DNA of 33,694 nucleotides from Marivivens sp. (GTDB taxonomy: Bacteria > Pseudomonadota > Alphaproteobacteria > Rhodobacterales > Rhodobacteraceae). The translations under genes were made by a program, and so were the position numbers. The notes under the pieces are model-generated. The model worked only from the letters and a program-made list of their open reading frames with translations, was not told the origin of the DNA and searched no databases. This document shows positions 1 to 8,900 of this stretch, piece by piece. Numbering within the stretch: the stretch's first letter is position 1; every line of letters begins with the position of its first letter. The stretch lies in NCBI GenBank assembly GCA_017643845.1, contig JAEPMR010000029.1, positions 1-33,694 on the forward strand, in the 5' to 3' direction.

Positions 1-2
1 GC

Positions 3-311
3 ATTGCCCGTCTTGCAGGCATCATGGGCGCCAAGAAAACCGCCGATCTCATCCCCCTCTGCCACCCGCTGCCGATCACCAAGGTCGCGCTCGACCTCAC
101 CCCCGACGCCTCGCTGCCCGGCATCCGCATCACCGCCACGGTGAAAACCTCCGGTCAGACCGGCGTCGAAATGGAGGCCCTCACCGCCGTCTCCACCGCA
201 GCGCTGACCGTCTATGACATGGTCAAAGCCGTGCAGAAGGACATGGTCATCAGCGACATCCGCCTCCGCCTGAAAGACGGCGGAAAATCGGGAAGGTTTG
301 AGGCGGAATGA
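3..311 (+). CDS. moaC: MoaC, cyclic pyranopterin monophosphate synthase (5' end missing)
   Basis: MoaC acts in the first stage of molybdenum cofactor synthesis, converting 3',8-cyclo-7,8-dihydro-GTP to cyclic pyranopterin monophosphate in the cytoplasm. The reading frame is open from base 3, before the first internal ATG at 24, so the gene enters from outside the window and the N-terminus is missing. Visible family signatures are [18 protein letters not shown] near the start of the fragment, the [10 protein letters not shown] segment, and the [16 protein letters not shown]-terminus. The last codons overlap moeA in an ATGA arrangement (ATG at 308, TGA at 309-311), which implies a molybdenum cofactor operon with translational coupling. 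Identification is secure. Confidence 0.95.
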   Translation: MARLAGIMGAKKTADLIPLCHPLPITKVALDLTPDASLPGIRITATVKTSGQTGVEMEALTAVSTAALTVYDMVKAVQKDMVISDIRLRLKDGGKSGRFEAE

Positions 312-1480
312 TCTCCGTCGCGCAGGCACTTGATCACCTTTTCGCCCTCGCCCCCACGCTGGGCGTGGAGGACGTGCCACTGGCCGAGGCTTCGGGCCGC
401 GTCCTCGCCCGCCCTTTGACCGCCCGCCTGACGCAACCGCCCTTCCCCGCCTCGGCGATGGACGGCTACGCGGTCTGCGCGGCCGATGTCGCCATCGGCG
501 CATCCCTCACCGTCATTGGCGAAAGCGCCGCGGGTCACGGCTTTTCAGGCCATGTAACAGCCGGTCAAGCCGTCCGCATCTTCACCGGCGCGCCGGTGCC
601 AGACGGGGCCGACAAGGTCGTCCTGCAAGAGGACGTCACCCGCACAGGCGACCACATCACGCTCGGCCCTGACATTGGCCCGGGCGACAACATCCGCCCC
701 GCCGGTGCCGATTTCGCTGAAGGCACCCCCTTCGCCGCACCGCATCTCCTGCGCCCCGCCGATATCGCGCTTCTGGCCTCGATGAACCACGCCACCGTGC
801 CCGTTTACCGCCAGCCCGAGGTTGCCATCATCGCCACCGGCGACGAACTGGTGCAACCGGGCGAAACACCCGGCCCCGACCAGATAATCGCCTCCAACGC
901 GCTAGGGCTCGCAGCCCTTTTGCGCGAACATGGCGCCCGCCCGCGCCTCCTGCCCATCGCCCGCGATACCGAGAGCGCCCTGCGCCTGACCTTCGAAATG
1001 GCACAAGGCGCCGACCTCATCGTCACCATCGGCGGCGCGTCCGTCGGCGATCATGATCTCGTGGGCAAGGTCGCGTCCGACCTCGGCATGGACCGCGCCT
1101 TTTACAAAATCGCCATGCGCCCCGGCAAACCGCTGATGGCAGGCACGCTCAACGGCGCGATGATGGTGGGCCTGCCCGGCAATCCTGTCTCTTCGCTGGT
1201 TTGCGGCCATGTCTTTCTGCGCCCCGTGATCCGCGCGATGCAGGGCCTTCCCCGCGCCGCACTCGCACGCCAAATCGCCCCCTTGGGCCGCGACATCGCC
1301 GCCAACGGCCCGCGCGAGCACTACATGCGCGCGCGCCTCGTCGATGGTCAGGTGATCCCGTTCGACCGGCAGGACAGCGCCCTCCTCACCGTTCTCGCAA
1401 CGGCCGATTGCCTCCTCGTCCGTCCGCCGCACGATCCACAACAGGTCGCTGGCACACACGTCTCCATCATCCGGCTCTGA
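308..1480 (+). CDS. moeA: MoeA, molybdopterin molybdenumtransferase
   Basis: MoeA inserts molybdate into adenylated molybdopterin, the last general step of molybdenum cofactor synthesis. The 390-residue length is normal for the family. Recognisable blocks are ASAMDGYAV (about residues 48-56), [11 protein letters not shown], the ATGDELV motif opening the MoCF_biosynth domain, GGASVGDHD in its active-site loop, and PGNPVSS before the C-terminal domain IV. The ATG overlaps the moaC stop codon, so the two genes are co-translated. The stop is followed by about 95 bases containing the lexA promoter. There is no sign of damage. Confidence 0.95.
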   Translation: MISVAQALDHLFALAPTLGVEDVPLAEASGRVLARPLTARLTQPPFPASAMDGYAVCAADVAIGASLTVIGESAAGHGFSGHVTAGQAVRIFTGAPVPDGADKVVLQEDVTRTGDHITLGPDIGPGDNIRPAGADFAEGTPFAAPHLLRPADIALLASMNHATVPVYRQPEVAIIATGDELVQPGETPGPDQIIASNALGLAALLREHGARPRLLPIARDTESALRLTFEMAQGADLIVTIGGASVGDHDLVGKVASDLGMDRAFYKIAMRPGKPLMAGTLNGAMMVGLPGNPVSSLVCGHVFLRPVIRAMQGLPRAALARQIAPLGRDIAANGPREHYMRARLVDGQVIPFDRQDSALLTVLATADCLLVRPPHDPQQVAGTHVSIIRL

Positions 1481-1499
1481 CGCAATTCCATCCTCCCGA

Positions 1500-1528
1500 T
1501 TGACACAAAACGGGAACATGGGTAGAAC
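1500..1528 (+). promoter_or_regulatory. lexA promoter with embedded SOS box
   Basis: A TTGACA -35 element (1500-1505) and a TAGAAC -10 element (1523-1528) are separated by 17 bases. Inside them lies GAAC-N7-GAAC (1514-1528), the direct-repeat LexA box known from alphaproteobacteria such as Rhodobacter. The second half-site overlaps the -10, so bound LexA would block RNA polymerase. The lexA start codon is about 50 bases downstream, which makes this a negative autoregulation site. Confidence 0.8.
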
Positions 1529-1576
1529 AATTGCAAAACCAATGGCGCAAGCGCCCCGAGCAGCCGGAGACAGCCC

Positions 1577-2272
1577 ATGCTAACCAAGAAGCAACTGGAC
1601 CTTCTCGAATTCATCCACCGCCGCGTGCAGCGCGATGGCGTGCCGCCCTCGTTTGACGAGATGAAAGAGGCGCTCGACCTGCGCTCCAAATCAGGCATTC
1701 ACCGCCTGATCACGGCGCTGGAGGAACGCGGCTATATCCGCCGCCTCGCCCACCGCGCCCGCGCGCTCGAAATCATCCGCATGCCAGAGGCTCTGGAAAA
1801 GCGGCTCGGCGGCGGCTTCACCCCCCGCGTGATCGACGGCGACCGTCCCGATCAGACCCCCGCCAATGCCCTGCCGATCGAGCAGGCTGGCGCGCTGGAA
1901 CTGCCCGTCATGGGCCGCATCGCCGCCGGTGTCCCGATCGAGGCGATTTCCGAAGTGTCCCACAATGTCGCCGTGCCGCAATCGATGATCGGGCGCGGCC
2001 ATCATTACGCGCTCGAGGTCAAGGGCGACTCGATGATCAACGCGGGCATCAATGACGGCGATGTGGTGATCATCCGCGAAACCAGCACAGCCGATGAGGG
2101 TCAGATCGTTGTGGCATTGGTCGAGGGGCATGAAGCCACCCTCAAAACCCTACGCCGCGCCAACGGCATGATAGCACTTGAGGCCGCAAACCCAGCTTAT
2201 GAAACGCGCCTCCTGCGCGATGATCAGGTGAAAATTCAGGGCCGACTCGTCGGACTGCTACGCACCTATTGA
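1577..2272 (+). CDS. lexA: LexA, SOS-response repressor and self-cleaving protease
   Basis: LexA represses DNA-damage genes and cleaves itself when stimulated by RecA filaments. The 231-residue protein begins with the winged-helix domain [16 protein letters not shown]...GVPPSFDEM and the recognition region around [14 protein letters not shown]. The cleavage site is Ala117-Gly118 (in GRIAAG). The catalytic dyad is Ser152 (in GDSMI) and Lys190 (in ATLKTL), as in the S24 peptidase family. An SD-like CCGGAGA lies six bases before the ATG. The gene is autoregulated through the SOS box at 1514-1528. Its stop codon overlaps the 3' end of the convergent comEC by seven bases. Confidence 0.97.
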   Translation: MLTKKQLDLLEFIHRRVQRDGVPPSFDEMKEALDLRSKSGIHRLITALEERGYIRRLAHRARALEIIRMPEALEKRLGGGFTPRVIDGDRPDQTPANALPIEQAGALELPVMGRIAAGVPIEAISEVSHNVAVPQSMIGRGHHYALEVKGDSMINAGINDGDVVIIRETSTADEGQIVVALVEGHEATLKTLRRANGMIALEAANPAYETRLLRDDQVKIQGRLVGLLRTY

Positions 2273-4125
2273 TCCGGCTCTCGGGCCGGATGCCACAGCC
2301 TCCGACCCGCCCGCGCGCGCGCCGTAACCACGTCGAGCCCCCCCTGCAAAGGGGAGATCGCCAGCGCCCCTGTCTGGCGCAATCTCACGGCGTCATAGCG
2401 GTCGCATGGCCGCATGGCCCGCGGGTCTTCGGTGTTGGCGATCAGCACATCCGCGCCCGCGCACCCGCCGCCCAGTTCCGCCAGCGCCCGCTTTCCGGTG
2501 ACCAGCACCACCCGCGCGCCGTTCGGCAAATCCAGCGTAACCCGCCGCCCCTCCCGCACAAATCCCGCCTTCGCTGCCGCCACCTCCTGCGCCACCGGCG
2601 CTCCGTCATTCTCCAGCCAGACATCGGCTGAGAACCCGTCTCCCTGCGGCTTCGAAAGCACGCGGCCCTCCGGCCCCAGCCAGCCGATCAGCCCGCCCGT
2701 ATCCGCCACCAGCACCGGCGGGCGTTCCGTCCCCGCCCACCACAACGCCGCGACCGCCATCGCCGCGAAGATCGCTCCCGGCATGACGACCGTTCCCATC
2801 AGCGGCACCGCCAGCACATTCGCCAACAGCCCGTATTGCGCACTCATGTTGAAATGTGCGAGCGCCACCGGCGCGGTCGCCAGCCCCGCGATCAGCGACG
2901 ACGCAACAACGCCCGAAATCCAGCGCAGCAGCACCGGGCAGCGGGCCGTGCGTGCAAACAGCGCCCGCCCCCGCTCGAACCCGGCCACCAGCGCCACCGT
3001 CGCGGCGAACGACATCTGGAATCCCGGCCCCAGCATCTCCTCGGGCCGCCGCACCAGCACCACCAGCGCCGCCACCGCCACCGCCCGCAACGTGATCGCC
3101 CGCGCGCCCACCAGCACCGCGCCAAAGAGGATCGCCACCATGACAAAGGCCCGCTCCGTTGCCACATTTCCCCCCGACAGCAGCAAATACGCACCGCCCG
3201 CGATCAGTGCCGCCACCGCCGCCGCCCGCCGGATCGCCAGCGCTCCGCCCATCGGCCAGCCCGTCACCAGTGAAAGTCCCACCATGAGCCGCCGCGCCAG
3301 AACAAAGACACCCCCCGTCAAAAGTCCCATATGCAGCCCCGATATCGCCAGCAGATGTGCAAGGTTTGACCGCCGCAGCGCTTCTGTGTCGACTTTCGGT
3401 ATGGCCGCGCGATCTCCGGTCAGGATCGCCGCCGCAAACGCGCCGGTGCCGTCCGGCATTCCCGCCCGGATCGCCTTGGAAAGATGCGCCCTGAGCCGCG
3501 CAATCCACAGCCCCGTGCCTTCCTCGGGCGGGTAGAGCATCAGCACCGGACGGCGCGTGTAGCCTACCGCCCCCAGCCGGTCGAACCATGCTGCCCGCCG
3601 GAAATCATATCCGCCCGGCTCAACCGGCCCCGCCGGAGGCGACAGATGCGCCGTGGCGATCACCACCATCCCTGGTTCCGGCACGATGAACCCCTGCCGC
3701 CCATGCAATGACAGCCGCACCCGCTCCGGCGTGTCGGCAAAGGGCATGTCGCCCAAAATCACCCTGTCCAGCGTCAGCCGCACCGCGTCCGATGCCGAAC
3801 GGTCAATCGCTACGATCCGCCCCTCCACCGGCCCGTAAAAACGGAAATCCAGCACCGGCGCGGCCACCGTCTGCGCCCTGATCCCCGCGAGCAGCATTCC
3901 GGCAAGGACGAGCGCCACCGCCCTCGGCAACAGCCCCCACGGGCTGGGCATGGCTCGGTCCAACAGCAACAGCGCCACCGCGCCCCCTGCGATCACGCCC
4001 CACACCACCACGTCTGGTTCTCGCAACAGCCGGAAATAGATGCCGATACCGAAGGCAAGACACACAGGCGCCCATAGCAAGAGCCGCCCCCGCTGCCGCT
4101 CCAACCGCTCCGCCCACCGGCCCAT
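2266..4125 (-). CDS. comEC: ComEC/Rec2-family DNA uptake channel protein, apparently shortened
   Basis: ComEC is the inner-membrane channel that carries single-stranded DNA into the cytoplasm during transformation. The N-terminus holds hydrophobic spans and the DUF4131-like soluble region ([15 protein letters not shown]..., HGRQGF). The Competence domain follows, recognisable by [13 protein letters not shown] and by [11 protein letters not shown]. The tail ([14 protein letters not shown]...WLENDG) resembles the metallo-beta-lactamase-like end of Rhodobacterales ComEC, but no HxHxDH metal motif is present. The [14 protein letters not shown] span runs directly into WWAGTERPP, where I would expect further membrane spans, so an in-frame internal deletion is likely. 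The ATG at 4125 is preferred to the one at 4170 because AAGGG lies six bases upstream. Family assignment is secure; transport activity is doubtful. Confidence 0.85.
   Translation of the reverse strand: MGRWAERLERQRGRLLLWAPVCLAFGIGIYFRLLREPDVVVWGVIAGGAVALLLLDRAMPSPWGLLPRAVALVLAGMLLAGIRAQTVAAPVLDFRFYGPVEGRIVAIDRSASDAVRLTLDRVILGDMPFADTPERVRLSLHGRQGFIVPEPGMVVIATAHLSPPAGPVEPGGYDFRRAAWFDRLGAVGYTRRPVLMLYPPEEGTGLWIARLRAHLSKAIRAGMPDGTGAFAAAILTGDRAAIPKVDTEALRRSNLAHLLAISGLHMGLLTGGVFVLARRLMVGLSLVTGWPMGGALAIRRAAAVAALIAGGAYLLLSGGNVATERAFVMVAILFGAVLVGARAITLRAVAVAALVVLVRRPEEMLGPGFQMSFAATVALVAGFERGRALFARTARCPVLLRWISGVVASSLIAGLATAPVALAHFNMSAQYGLLANVLAVPLMGTVVMPGAIFAAMAVAALWWAGTERPPVLVADTGGLIGWLGPEGRVLSKPQGDGFSADVWLENDGAPVAQEVAAAKAGFVREGRRVTLDLPNGARVVLVTGKRALAELGGGCAGADVLIANTEDPRAMRPCDRYDAVRLRQTGALAISPLQGGLDVVTARARAGRRLWHPAREPDQ
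2272..2291. terminator. hairpin at the lexA/comEC convergence
   Basis: ATCCGGC (2272-2278) and GCCGGAT (2285-2291) form a perfect 7-bp stem with a six-base loop immediately after the lexA stop and inside the last codons of comEC. Neither strand has a run of T after it, so it is a weak or Rho-assisted terminator at best. Confidence 0.35.
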
Positions 4126-4209
4126 CACGCGCCCTTGTCCTTGTCTGCGCGGCCTAGTATCCCGCATCAACGCAGCCTATCCGTCCCAGAGTTATCGAAA
4201 GGTAAACGC

Positions 4210-5616
4210 ATGTCCGCAGATCAACCGGTCGTCACCCGTTTCGCCCCCTCGCCCACCGGCGCTCTGCATATCGGCGGCGCACGCACCGCGCTTTTCAACT
4301 GGCTCTTTGCCCGTGGGCGCGGCGGCAAGTTCCTGCTGCGGATCGAAGACACCGATAAATCCCGCTCCACCCCAGAAAACCGTCAGGCGATTCTCGACGG
4401 GCTGACTTGGCTCGGCCTCGATTGGGATGGTGAGCCGATCAGCCAGGCCGAACGCGCTGACCGCCACGCCGAGGTTGCCCATCAGCTTCTGGCCGAGGGC
4501 AAGGCCTACAAATGCTTCGCCACGCCCGAAGAGATCGACGCCTTCCGCGAAGCCGCACGCGCCGAGGGCCGTTCGACCCTGTTCCAGTCCCCATGGCGCG
4601 ACGTTGACCCCGCGACCCACCCGGACGCGCCCTATGCCGTCCGAATCAAAGCCCCGCGCGAGGGCAAGACCACCCTCACCGATGCCGTGCAGGGCGATGT
4701 CACATGGTCGAACGATCAGATCGACGACATGATCCTCCTGCGCTCGGATGGCTCTCCTGTCTATATGCTCGCTGTGGTTGTGGATGATCACGATATGGGC
4801 GTCACCCACATCATCCGCGGCGACGATCACCTCGCCAACGCCTTCCGCCAGAACCTGATCTACGAGGCGATGGGCTGGGCCAAGCCGGTTCTCGCCCATA
4901 TCCCCCTGATTTTCGGGCCGGATGGCAAGAAACTCTCGAAACGCCACGGCGCGACCGGGGCCGCCGAATATCAGCACATGGGCTATCCGGCGGCTGGTAT
5001 GCGCAACTACCTCGCCCGCCTTGGCTGGAGCCACGGCGATGATGAGTTCTTCACCGATGAACAGGCACAGGACTGGTTCGGGCTCGACGGCATCGGCAAA
5101 TCGCCCGCACGGTTCGATTTCAAGAAACTCGCCAATATCTGCGGCCAGCACATCGCCGCTGCCGAAAATGCTGCACTGCTGCATGAATTGGAAGAATTCC
5201 GCGCCGCCATCGGCGATCCCGCCTTCACACCCGAACAACGTGACGGCATGTCGCGGGCCATGTATTGCCTGAAAGATCGCGCCAAGACACTACCGGAACT
5301 CATTGAAAAGGCGCATTTTATACTCGCATCGCGCCCCCTTGAGATTGAGGAGAAAGCCGCGGCCCAACTGGATTCTGTATCCCGTGGTATACTGTCGGAA
5401 TTGACGCCGCAGCTGCAAAGTGCTAGCTGGGAGCGCGAAGAGTTGGAAGCGCTTGTGGCAGCCCTTGCAGAGCGGCATGACACCAAGTTGGGAAAACTCG
5501 CCGGTCCCCTGCGGGCCGCGCTGGCCGGGCGCTCAGTATCCCCCAGCGTTTTCGATATGATGCTAGTCCTCGGGCGGGAGGAGACCATCGCCCGATTGGA
5601 GGAGGCGACCGCCTAA
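4210..5616 (+). CDS. gltX: GltX, glutamyl-tRNA synthetase
   Basis: This class I aminoacyl-tRNA synthetase charges tRNA-Glu with glutamate in the cytoplasm; many alphaproteobacterial paralogues also charge tRNA-Gln for later amidation. The 468-residue length is typical. The catalytic signatures are HIGG at residues 20-23, after the FAPSPTG strand, and KLSKR at 241-245 (the KMSKS equivalent). The C-terminal anticodon-binding region follows, with the typical late [15 protein letters not shown] segment. The ATG at 4210 follows AAAGG at suitable spacing; upstream in-frame starts would extend into the divergent comEC promoter region. Alphaproteobacteria often carry two gltX copies, and I cannot tell which type this is. 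Confidence 0.96.
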   Translation: MSADQPVVTRFAPSPTGALHIGGARTALFNWLFARGRGGKFLLRIEDTDKSRSTPENRQAILDGLTWLGLDWDGEPISQAERADRHAEVAHQLLAEGKAYKCFATPEEIDAFREAARAEGRSTLFQSPWRDVDPATHPDAPYAVRIKAPREGKTTLTDAVQGDVTWSNDQIDDMILLRSDGSPVYMLAVVVDDHDMGVTHIIRGDDHLANAFRQNLIYEAMGWAKPVLAHIPLIFGPDGKKLSKRHGATGAAEYQHMGYPAAGMRNYLARLGWSHGDDEFFTDEQAQDWFGLDGIGKSPARFDFKKLANICGQHIAAAENAALLHELEEFRAAIGDPAFTPEQRDGMSRAMYCLKDRAKTLPELIEKAHFILASRPLEIEEKAAAQLDSVSRGILSELTPQLQSASWEREELEALVAALAERHDTKLGKLAGPLRAALAGRSVSPSVFDMMLVLGREETIARLEEATA

Positions 5617-5710
5617 GAACACCGTCCTAAAAAGACGTTAAGGGCTCAGGCAGTATGCAGAAACACCCTGCGCCACATCCCGTGGGCAGGCACGAGACGG
5701 GGATAGAGAG

Positions 5711-7006
5711 ATGGCAGAAAACACCAAAACCGCGAAATTGACGATTGACGGCAAAGAATATGAATTGCCCATTCACTCGCCTTCCGCGGGACCGGATGTC
5801 ATCGACATCCGCAAGCTCTACGCGCAGGCGGGCGTATTCACCTATGATCCCGGCTTCACCTCGACCGCGTCGTGCGATTCCACCATCACGTTTATCGACG
5901 GTGATAAGGGCGAGCTTCTGCACCGCGGCTACCCGATAGACCAGCTGGCCTCGAAATCGCATTTCCTTGAGGTCGCATTCACCCTGCTCTACGGCTACCT
6001 GCCGAGCGCCGACGAGCTGGAAAAGTTCGAAAGCCTCGTGACCAATCACACGATGATCCATGAGCAGATGCACTATTTCTTCCGTGGTTTCCGCCGCGAC
6101 GCACACCCGATGGCCACCATGGTCGGCGTTGTGGGTGCGATGTCGGCCTTCTACCACGACTCCACCGACATTAACGACGAACACCAGCGCGAGGTCGCGT
6201 CGATCCGCCTGATCGCCAAAATGCCGACGATCGCGGCGATGGCCTATAAATATTCCATCGGCCAGCCCTTCGTCTATCCGCGCAACGATCTCGATTACGC
6301 CTCGAACTTCCTGCATATGTGCTTCGCGGTTCCGGCAGAGGAATATCAGGTCAATCCGATCCTCGCCCGCGCGATGGATCGCATCTTCACCCTGCACGCC
6401 GACCACGAGCAGAACGCCTCCACCTCGACGGTGCGCCTTGCCTCCTCGTCAGGCGCCAACCCGTTCGCCTGTATTGCGGCTGGTATCGCCTGTCTCTGGG
6501 GACCGGCCCACGGCGGCGCCAATCAGGCCTGCCTCGAAATGCTGCGCGAGATCGGCACCGTGGATCGCATCCCCGAATACATCGCCCGCGCCAAGGACAA
6601 GAACGACCCGTTCCGCCTGATGGGCTTCGGTCACCGCGTCTACAAGAACTTCGACCCCCGCGCGAAGGTCATGAAAGAGAGCGCCGACGAGGTGCTCGGC
6701 CTTCTCGGCATCGAAAACAACCCGACGCTTCAGGTCGCCAAGGAACTGGAGCGCATCGCTCTCGAAGACCCGTATTTCGTCGAAAAGAAGCTCTACCCGA
6801 ACGTGGATTTCTATTCCGGCATCATCCTCGATGCGATGGGCTTCCCGACTTCGATGTTCACCCCGATCTTCGCGCTTGCGCGCACGGTTGGCTGGATTTC
6901 CCAATGGAAAGAACAGCTTGCCGATCCGCAGCTCAAAATCGGTCGTCCGCGCCAGCTCTATCTCGGCGACACGGCGCGCGATTACGTCGATATCGAAAAC
7001 CGCTAG
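5711..7006 (+). CDS. gltA: GltA, type II citrate synthase
   Basis: Citrate synthase condenses acetyl-CoA and oxaloacetate at the entry of the TCA cycle. The 431-residue protein matches the hexameric, NADH-sensitive Gram-negative type. The catalytic triad is visible as His267 (AHGGANQ), His308 ([14 protein letters not shown]) and Asp366 (DFYSGI), close to the E. coli positions 264, 305 and 362. Upstream is a 94-base gap after gltX with GATAGAGAG before the ATG. Downstream is a strong intrinsic terminator at 7014-7038, so this is the end of a transcription unit. Confidence 0.98.
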   Translation: MAENTKTAKLTIDGKEYELPIHSPSAGPDVIDIRKLYAQAGVFTYDPGFTSTASCDSTITFIDGDKGELLHRGYPIDQLASKSHFLEVAFTLLYGYLPSADELEKFESLVTNHTMIHEQMHYFFRGFRRDAHPMATMVGVVGAMSAFYHDSTDINDEHQREVASIRLIAKMPTIAAMAYKYSIGQPFVYPRNDLDYASNFLHMCFAVPAEEYQVNPILARAMDRIFTLHADHEQNASTSTVRLASSSGANPFACIAAGIACLWGPAHGGANQACLEMLREIGTVDRIPEYIARAKDKNDPFRLMGFGHRVYKNFDPRAKVMKESADEVLGLLGIENNPTLQVAKELERIALEDPYFVEKKLYPNVDFYSGIILDAMGFPTSMFTPIFALARTVGWISQWKEQLADPQLKIGRPRQLYLGDTARDYVDIENR

Positions 7007-7013
7007 GCAATCA

Positions 7014-7038
7014 GGGCCGCCCTCGGGCGGCCCTTTTT
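7014..7038 (+). terminator. Rho-independent terminator of gltA
   Basis: GGGCCGCC pairs with GGCGGCCC around a CTCG tetraloop (7014-7033), followed by five T residues. It lies eight bases after the gltA stop codon. Confidence 0.9.
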
Positions 7039-7045
7039 CTGTCCG

Positions 7046-7555
7046 ATGACAATTCTCACCACGTCCCGCCTGCGCCTGCGTCCTGCGACCAAGGCCGATC
7101 TCGCCGCCTTTCACGTTGCCCTGTCGGACCCCCGCGCCATGCGCTACTGGTCCACCCTGCCCCATGAGAGCCTCGCCGTCAGCCGGGAATGGCTCACCCG
7201 AATGCGTCACGGCACCCACCCAGATTTCGCCATCGAACATCGCGGTCAGGTCATCGGCAAGGCAGGCGCTTACGGTTTGCCCGAGGTGGGCTTTCTATTG
7301 CACCCGTCCGCATGGGGGCGCGGCTTCGCGACCGAGGCGATGGCCGCTGTCATCGCCCATGTGTTCGCCAGCACCGATACAGACCACCTAACCGCCGATG
7401 TGGACCCCCGCAACACCGCGTCACGCCGCGTTTTGGAAAAGCTCGGATTTCACATATCGCACAGCGCCACGCGCACATTCCTGCTGGGCGATGAATGGTG
7501 CGACAGCGTCTACTATCGGCTGGATCGGAATGAGAGACTGCGTGCCGCCCCGTAA
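7046..7555 (+). CDS. GNAT-family N-acetyltransferase (RimJ/RimL-like)
   Basis: This 169-residue acetyl-CoA-dependent N-acetyltransferase has an unknown acceptor. The fold is shown by TSRLRLRPAT at the N-terminus, the acetyl-CoA pyrophosphate-binding loop HPSAWGRGFATEA (motif A), and DPRNTASRRVLEKLGF (motif B), all typical of the Acetyltransf_3 (RimJ/RimL-like) group. The ATG lies only eight bases after the T-tract of the gltA terminator and has no Shine-Dalgarno sequence (the bases before it are TTTTTCTGTCCG). Translation therefore depends on terminator read-through or on a nearly leaderless transcript. No later in-frame start keeps the conserved N-terminal strand. Its stop is 37 bases from the stop of the convergent crotonase gene. 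Confidence 0.85.
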   Translation: MTILTTSRLRLRPATKADLAAFHVALSDPRAMRYWSTLPHESLAVSREWLTRMRHGTHPDFAIEHRGQVIGKAGAYGLPEVGFLLHPSAWGRGFATEAMAAVIAHVFASTDTDHLTADVDPRNTASRRVLEKLGFHISHSATRTFLLGDEWCDSVYYRLDRNERLRAAP

Positions 7556-7592
7556 GGGTTCAGCGGCGCTGCCAGTCCACCGGAAACCGCGT

Positions 7593-8369
7593 CTAACGGC
7601 CCTCGAACTGGGCGGGCCGCTTCTGGGTAAATGCCAGAACCCCTTCTTTGAAGTCTCTCGTCTTGCCGCATTTGCCCTGTAGACGCGCCTCCAGCAGGAA
7701 TTGATCTTCCAGCGTATTCTGCCACGTGTGCCGCATCGCCTCTTTGATATGCTTGTAGGTCTCGGTCGGCCCGCTCGCCAGATGCCGCGCCCGCGCCCAC
7801 CAATGGGCCGCAAATTCGGCCTCGGGTATGACCTCGTAGATCATCCCCCAGTCATAGGCCTGCTCCGCCGTGATCCGGTCGGCAAACAGCATCGCCCCCA
7901 TCGCCCGCGCATGACCCACCTGTCGCGGCAGCGTATAGGTGCCGCCCGCATCTGGGATCAGCCCGATCCGCGAAAAAGCCTGCACGAAAAAGGCCGCGTC
8001 GCTCGCCATGACCACATCCGTCACCAGCGCGAGGTTCGCCCCCGCACCCGCAGCCGCACCGTTCACAGCCGCGATCGTCGGTATCTCACTGTTCTGAATG
8101 GCCCGCACCATCGGCAGGTATTCGTCCCGCAGCACGCGCTCCAGATCAAGGTCCGACAGCCGCCCGCTATCGCCCAGATCCTGCCCCGAACAAAATGCAT
8201 TGCCGGCACCTGTCAGCACCAGCACCCGCGCCTCCTCGCCCGCGCGGCGCACCGCATGGGTGATCTCTGCCCGCATCTGCGCAGACAGCGCGTTCATCAC
8301 TTCAGGCCGGTTCAGCGTCAGAATGGCAACATCCTCACGCAGCTCATAGCCGATTGCCTTGTAGTTCAT
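7593..8369 (-). CDS. Enoyl-CoA hydratase/isomerase family protein, PaaG-like
   Basis: This 258-residue crotonase-fold enzyme acts on CoA thioesters. The oxyanion-hole segments are AFCSGQDL (about 59-65) and the GAAAGAGANLAL helix (104-115). The position of the first hydratase glutamate is Asn112, and the second acidic position is Asp140 in GLIPDAGGTYTLPR. One aspartate instead of two glutamates is the pattern of PaaG-type isomerases (ring 1,2-epoxyphenylacetyl-CoA or delta3-delta2 enoyl-CoA), not of classical hydratases. No other phenylacetate genes are in the window, so the substrate is open. A purine-rich AGGAAAGGCAAGGC lies just before the ATG. An inverted repeat about 45 bases upstream may bind a regulator. 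Confidence 0.87.
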   Translation of the reverse strand: MNYKAIGYELREDVAILTLNRPEVMNALSAQMRAEITHAVRRAGEEARVLVLTGAGNAFCSGQDLGDSGRLSDLDLERVLRDEYLPMVRAIQNSEIPTIAAVNGAAAGAGANLALVTDVVMASDAAFFVQAFSRIGLIPDAGGTYTLPRQVGHARAMGAMLFADRITAEQAYDWGMIYEVIPEAEFAAHWWARARHLASGPTETYKHIKEAMRHTWQNTLEDQFLLEARLQGKCGKTRDFKEGVLAFTQKRPAQFEGR

Positions 8370-8414
8370 GCCTTGCCTTTCCTGAGGGCCACAGCGCCTT
8401 GCCCTGTCACCTAG

Positions 8415-8430
8415 TAAACCAAACGGTTTA
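8415..8430. promoter_or_regulatory. inverted repeat, candidate TetR-type operator for the crotonase gene
   Basis: TAAACC-AAAC-GGTTTA has perfect 6-bp arms around four bases. It lies 45 bases before the crotonase start and just upstream of it in its direction of transcription. TetR-family regulators of fatty-acid and acyl-CoA metabolism commonly use short AT-flanked repeats of this kind. No tetR gene is in the window, so the regulator would act from elsewhere. Confidence 0.4.
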
Positions 8431-8447
8431 GAAAAGCCCCGGTGACG

Positions 8448-8900
8448 TTACGACCGCAGGATTTCTTGCAGTCGTTTCTTTTCTGCATCGCTCAGACTGT
8501 CCGGCTCCTCGGCCCGCGCCTGAGCCCGCCGCCGGATCGTGCCCCAGCCCACGCCGAGCGCAATCAGCAACATGCCGGGCGCGGCCAGCCACAGGATGAT
8601 ATTCGCCCCACCCGCATCCGGCTTCAGCAACACAAACTCCCCATACCGCGCAACAATGAAATCCACGACCTCCTCATCGCTGTCCCCCTCCACCAGCCGC
8701 TCACGCAGCAGGATCCGCAAATCACGGCTGATCGGCGCATTGGATTCGTCGATGCTCTCGTTCTGGCACACAGGGCAACGCAGCCCCTTGGAAATTTCCC
8801 GCGCGCGCGCCTCCAGCGCCGGATCGTCCAGCACCTCATCCGGCTGCACCGCGAATACAGGCGACGCTATCAGCGCAAGGATCAGCAAGAGCGCCCTCAT
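8448..8900 (-). CDS. ccmH: CcmH/CycL, cytochrome c maturation thiol-disulfide protein
   Basis: CcmH reduces the CXXCH cysteines of apocytochrome c in the periplasm so that CcmF can attach heme. The 150-residue protein has a signal sequence (MRALLLILALIASPVFA), the redox motif LRCPVCQ at residues 40-46 (Cys42 and Cys45), and one C-terminal membrane span at about 100-122. The ATG at 8900 overlaps the ccmF stop (ATGA), which fixes the start and couples it to ccmF. It is the short single-domain form; the TPR domain (CcmI) must be encoded separately. Confidence 0.95.
   Translation of the reverse strand: MRALLLILALIASPVFAVQPDEVLDDPALEARAREISKGLRCPVCQNESIDESNAPISRDLRILLRERLVEGDSDEEVVDFIVARYGEFVLLKPDAGGANIILWLAAPGMLLIALGVGWGTIRRRAQARAEEPDSLSDAEKKRLQEILRS

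Noticed and set aside
2414-3535. 373-codon plus-strand open frame opposite comEC
   Set aside because: It has biased Ala/Pro/Ser/Thr composition and no motif; the opposite strand encodes ComEC.
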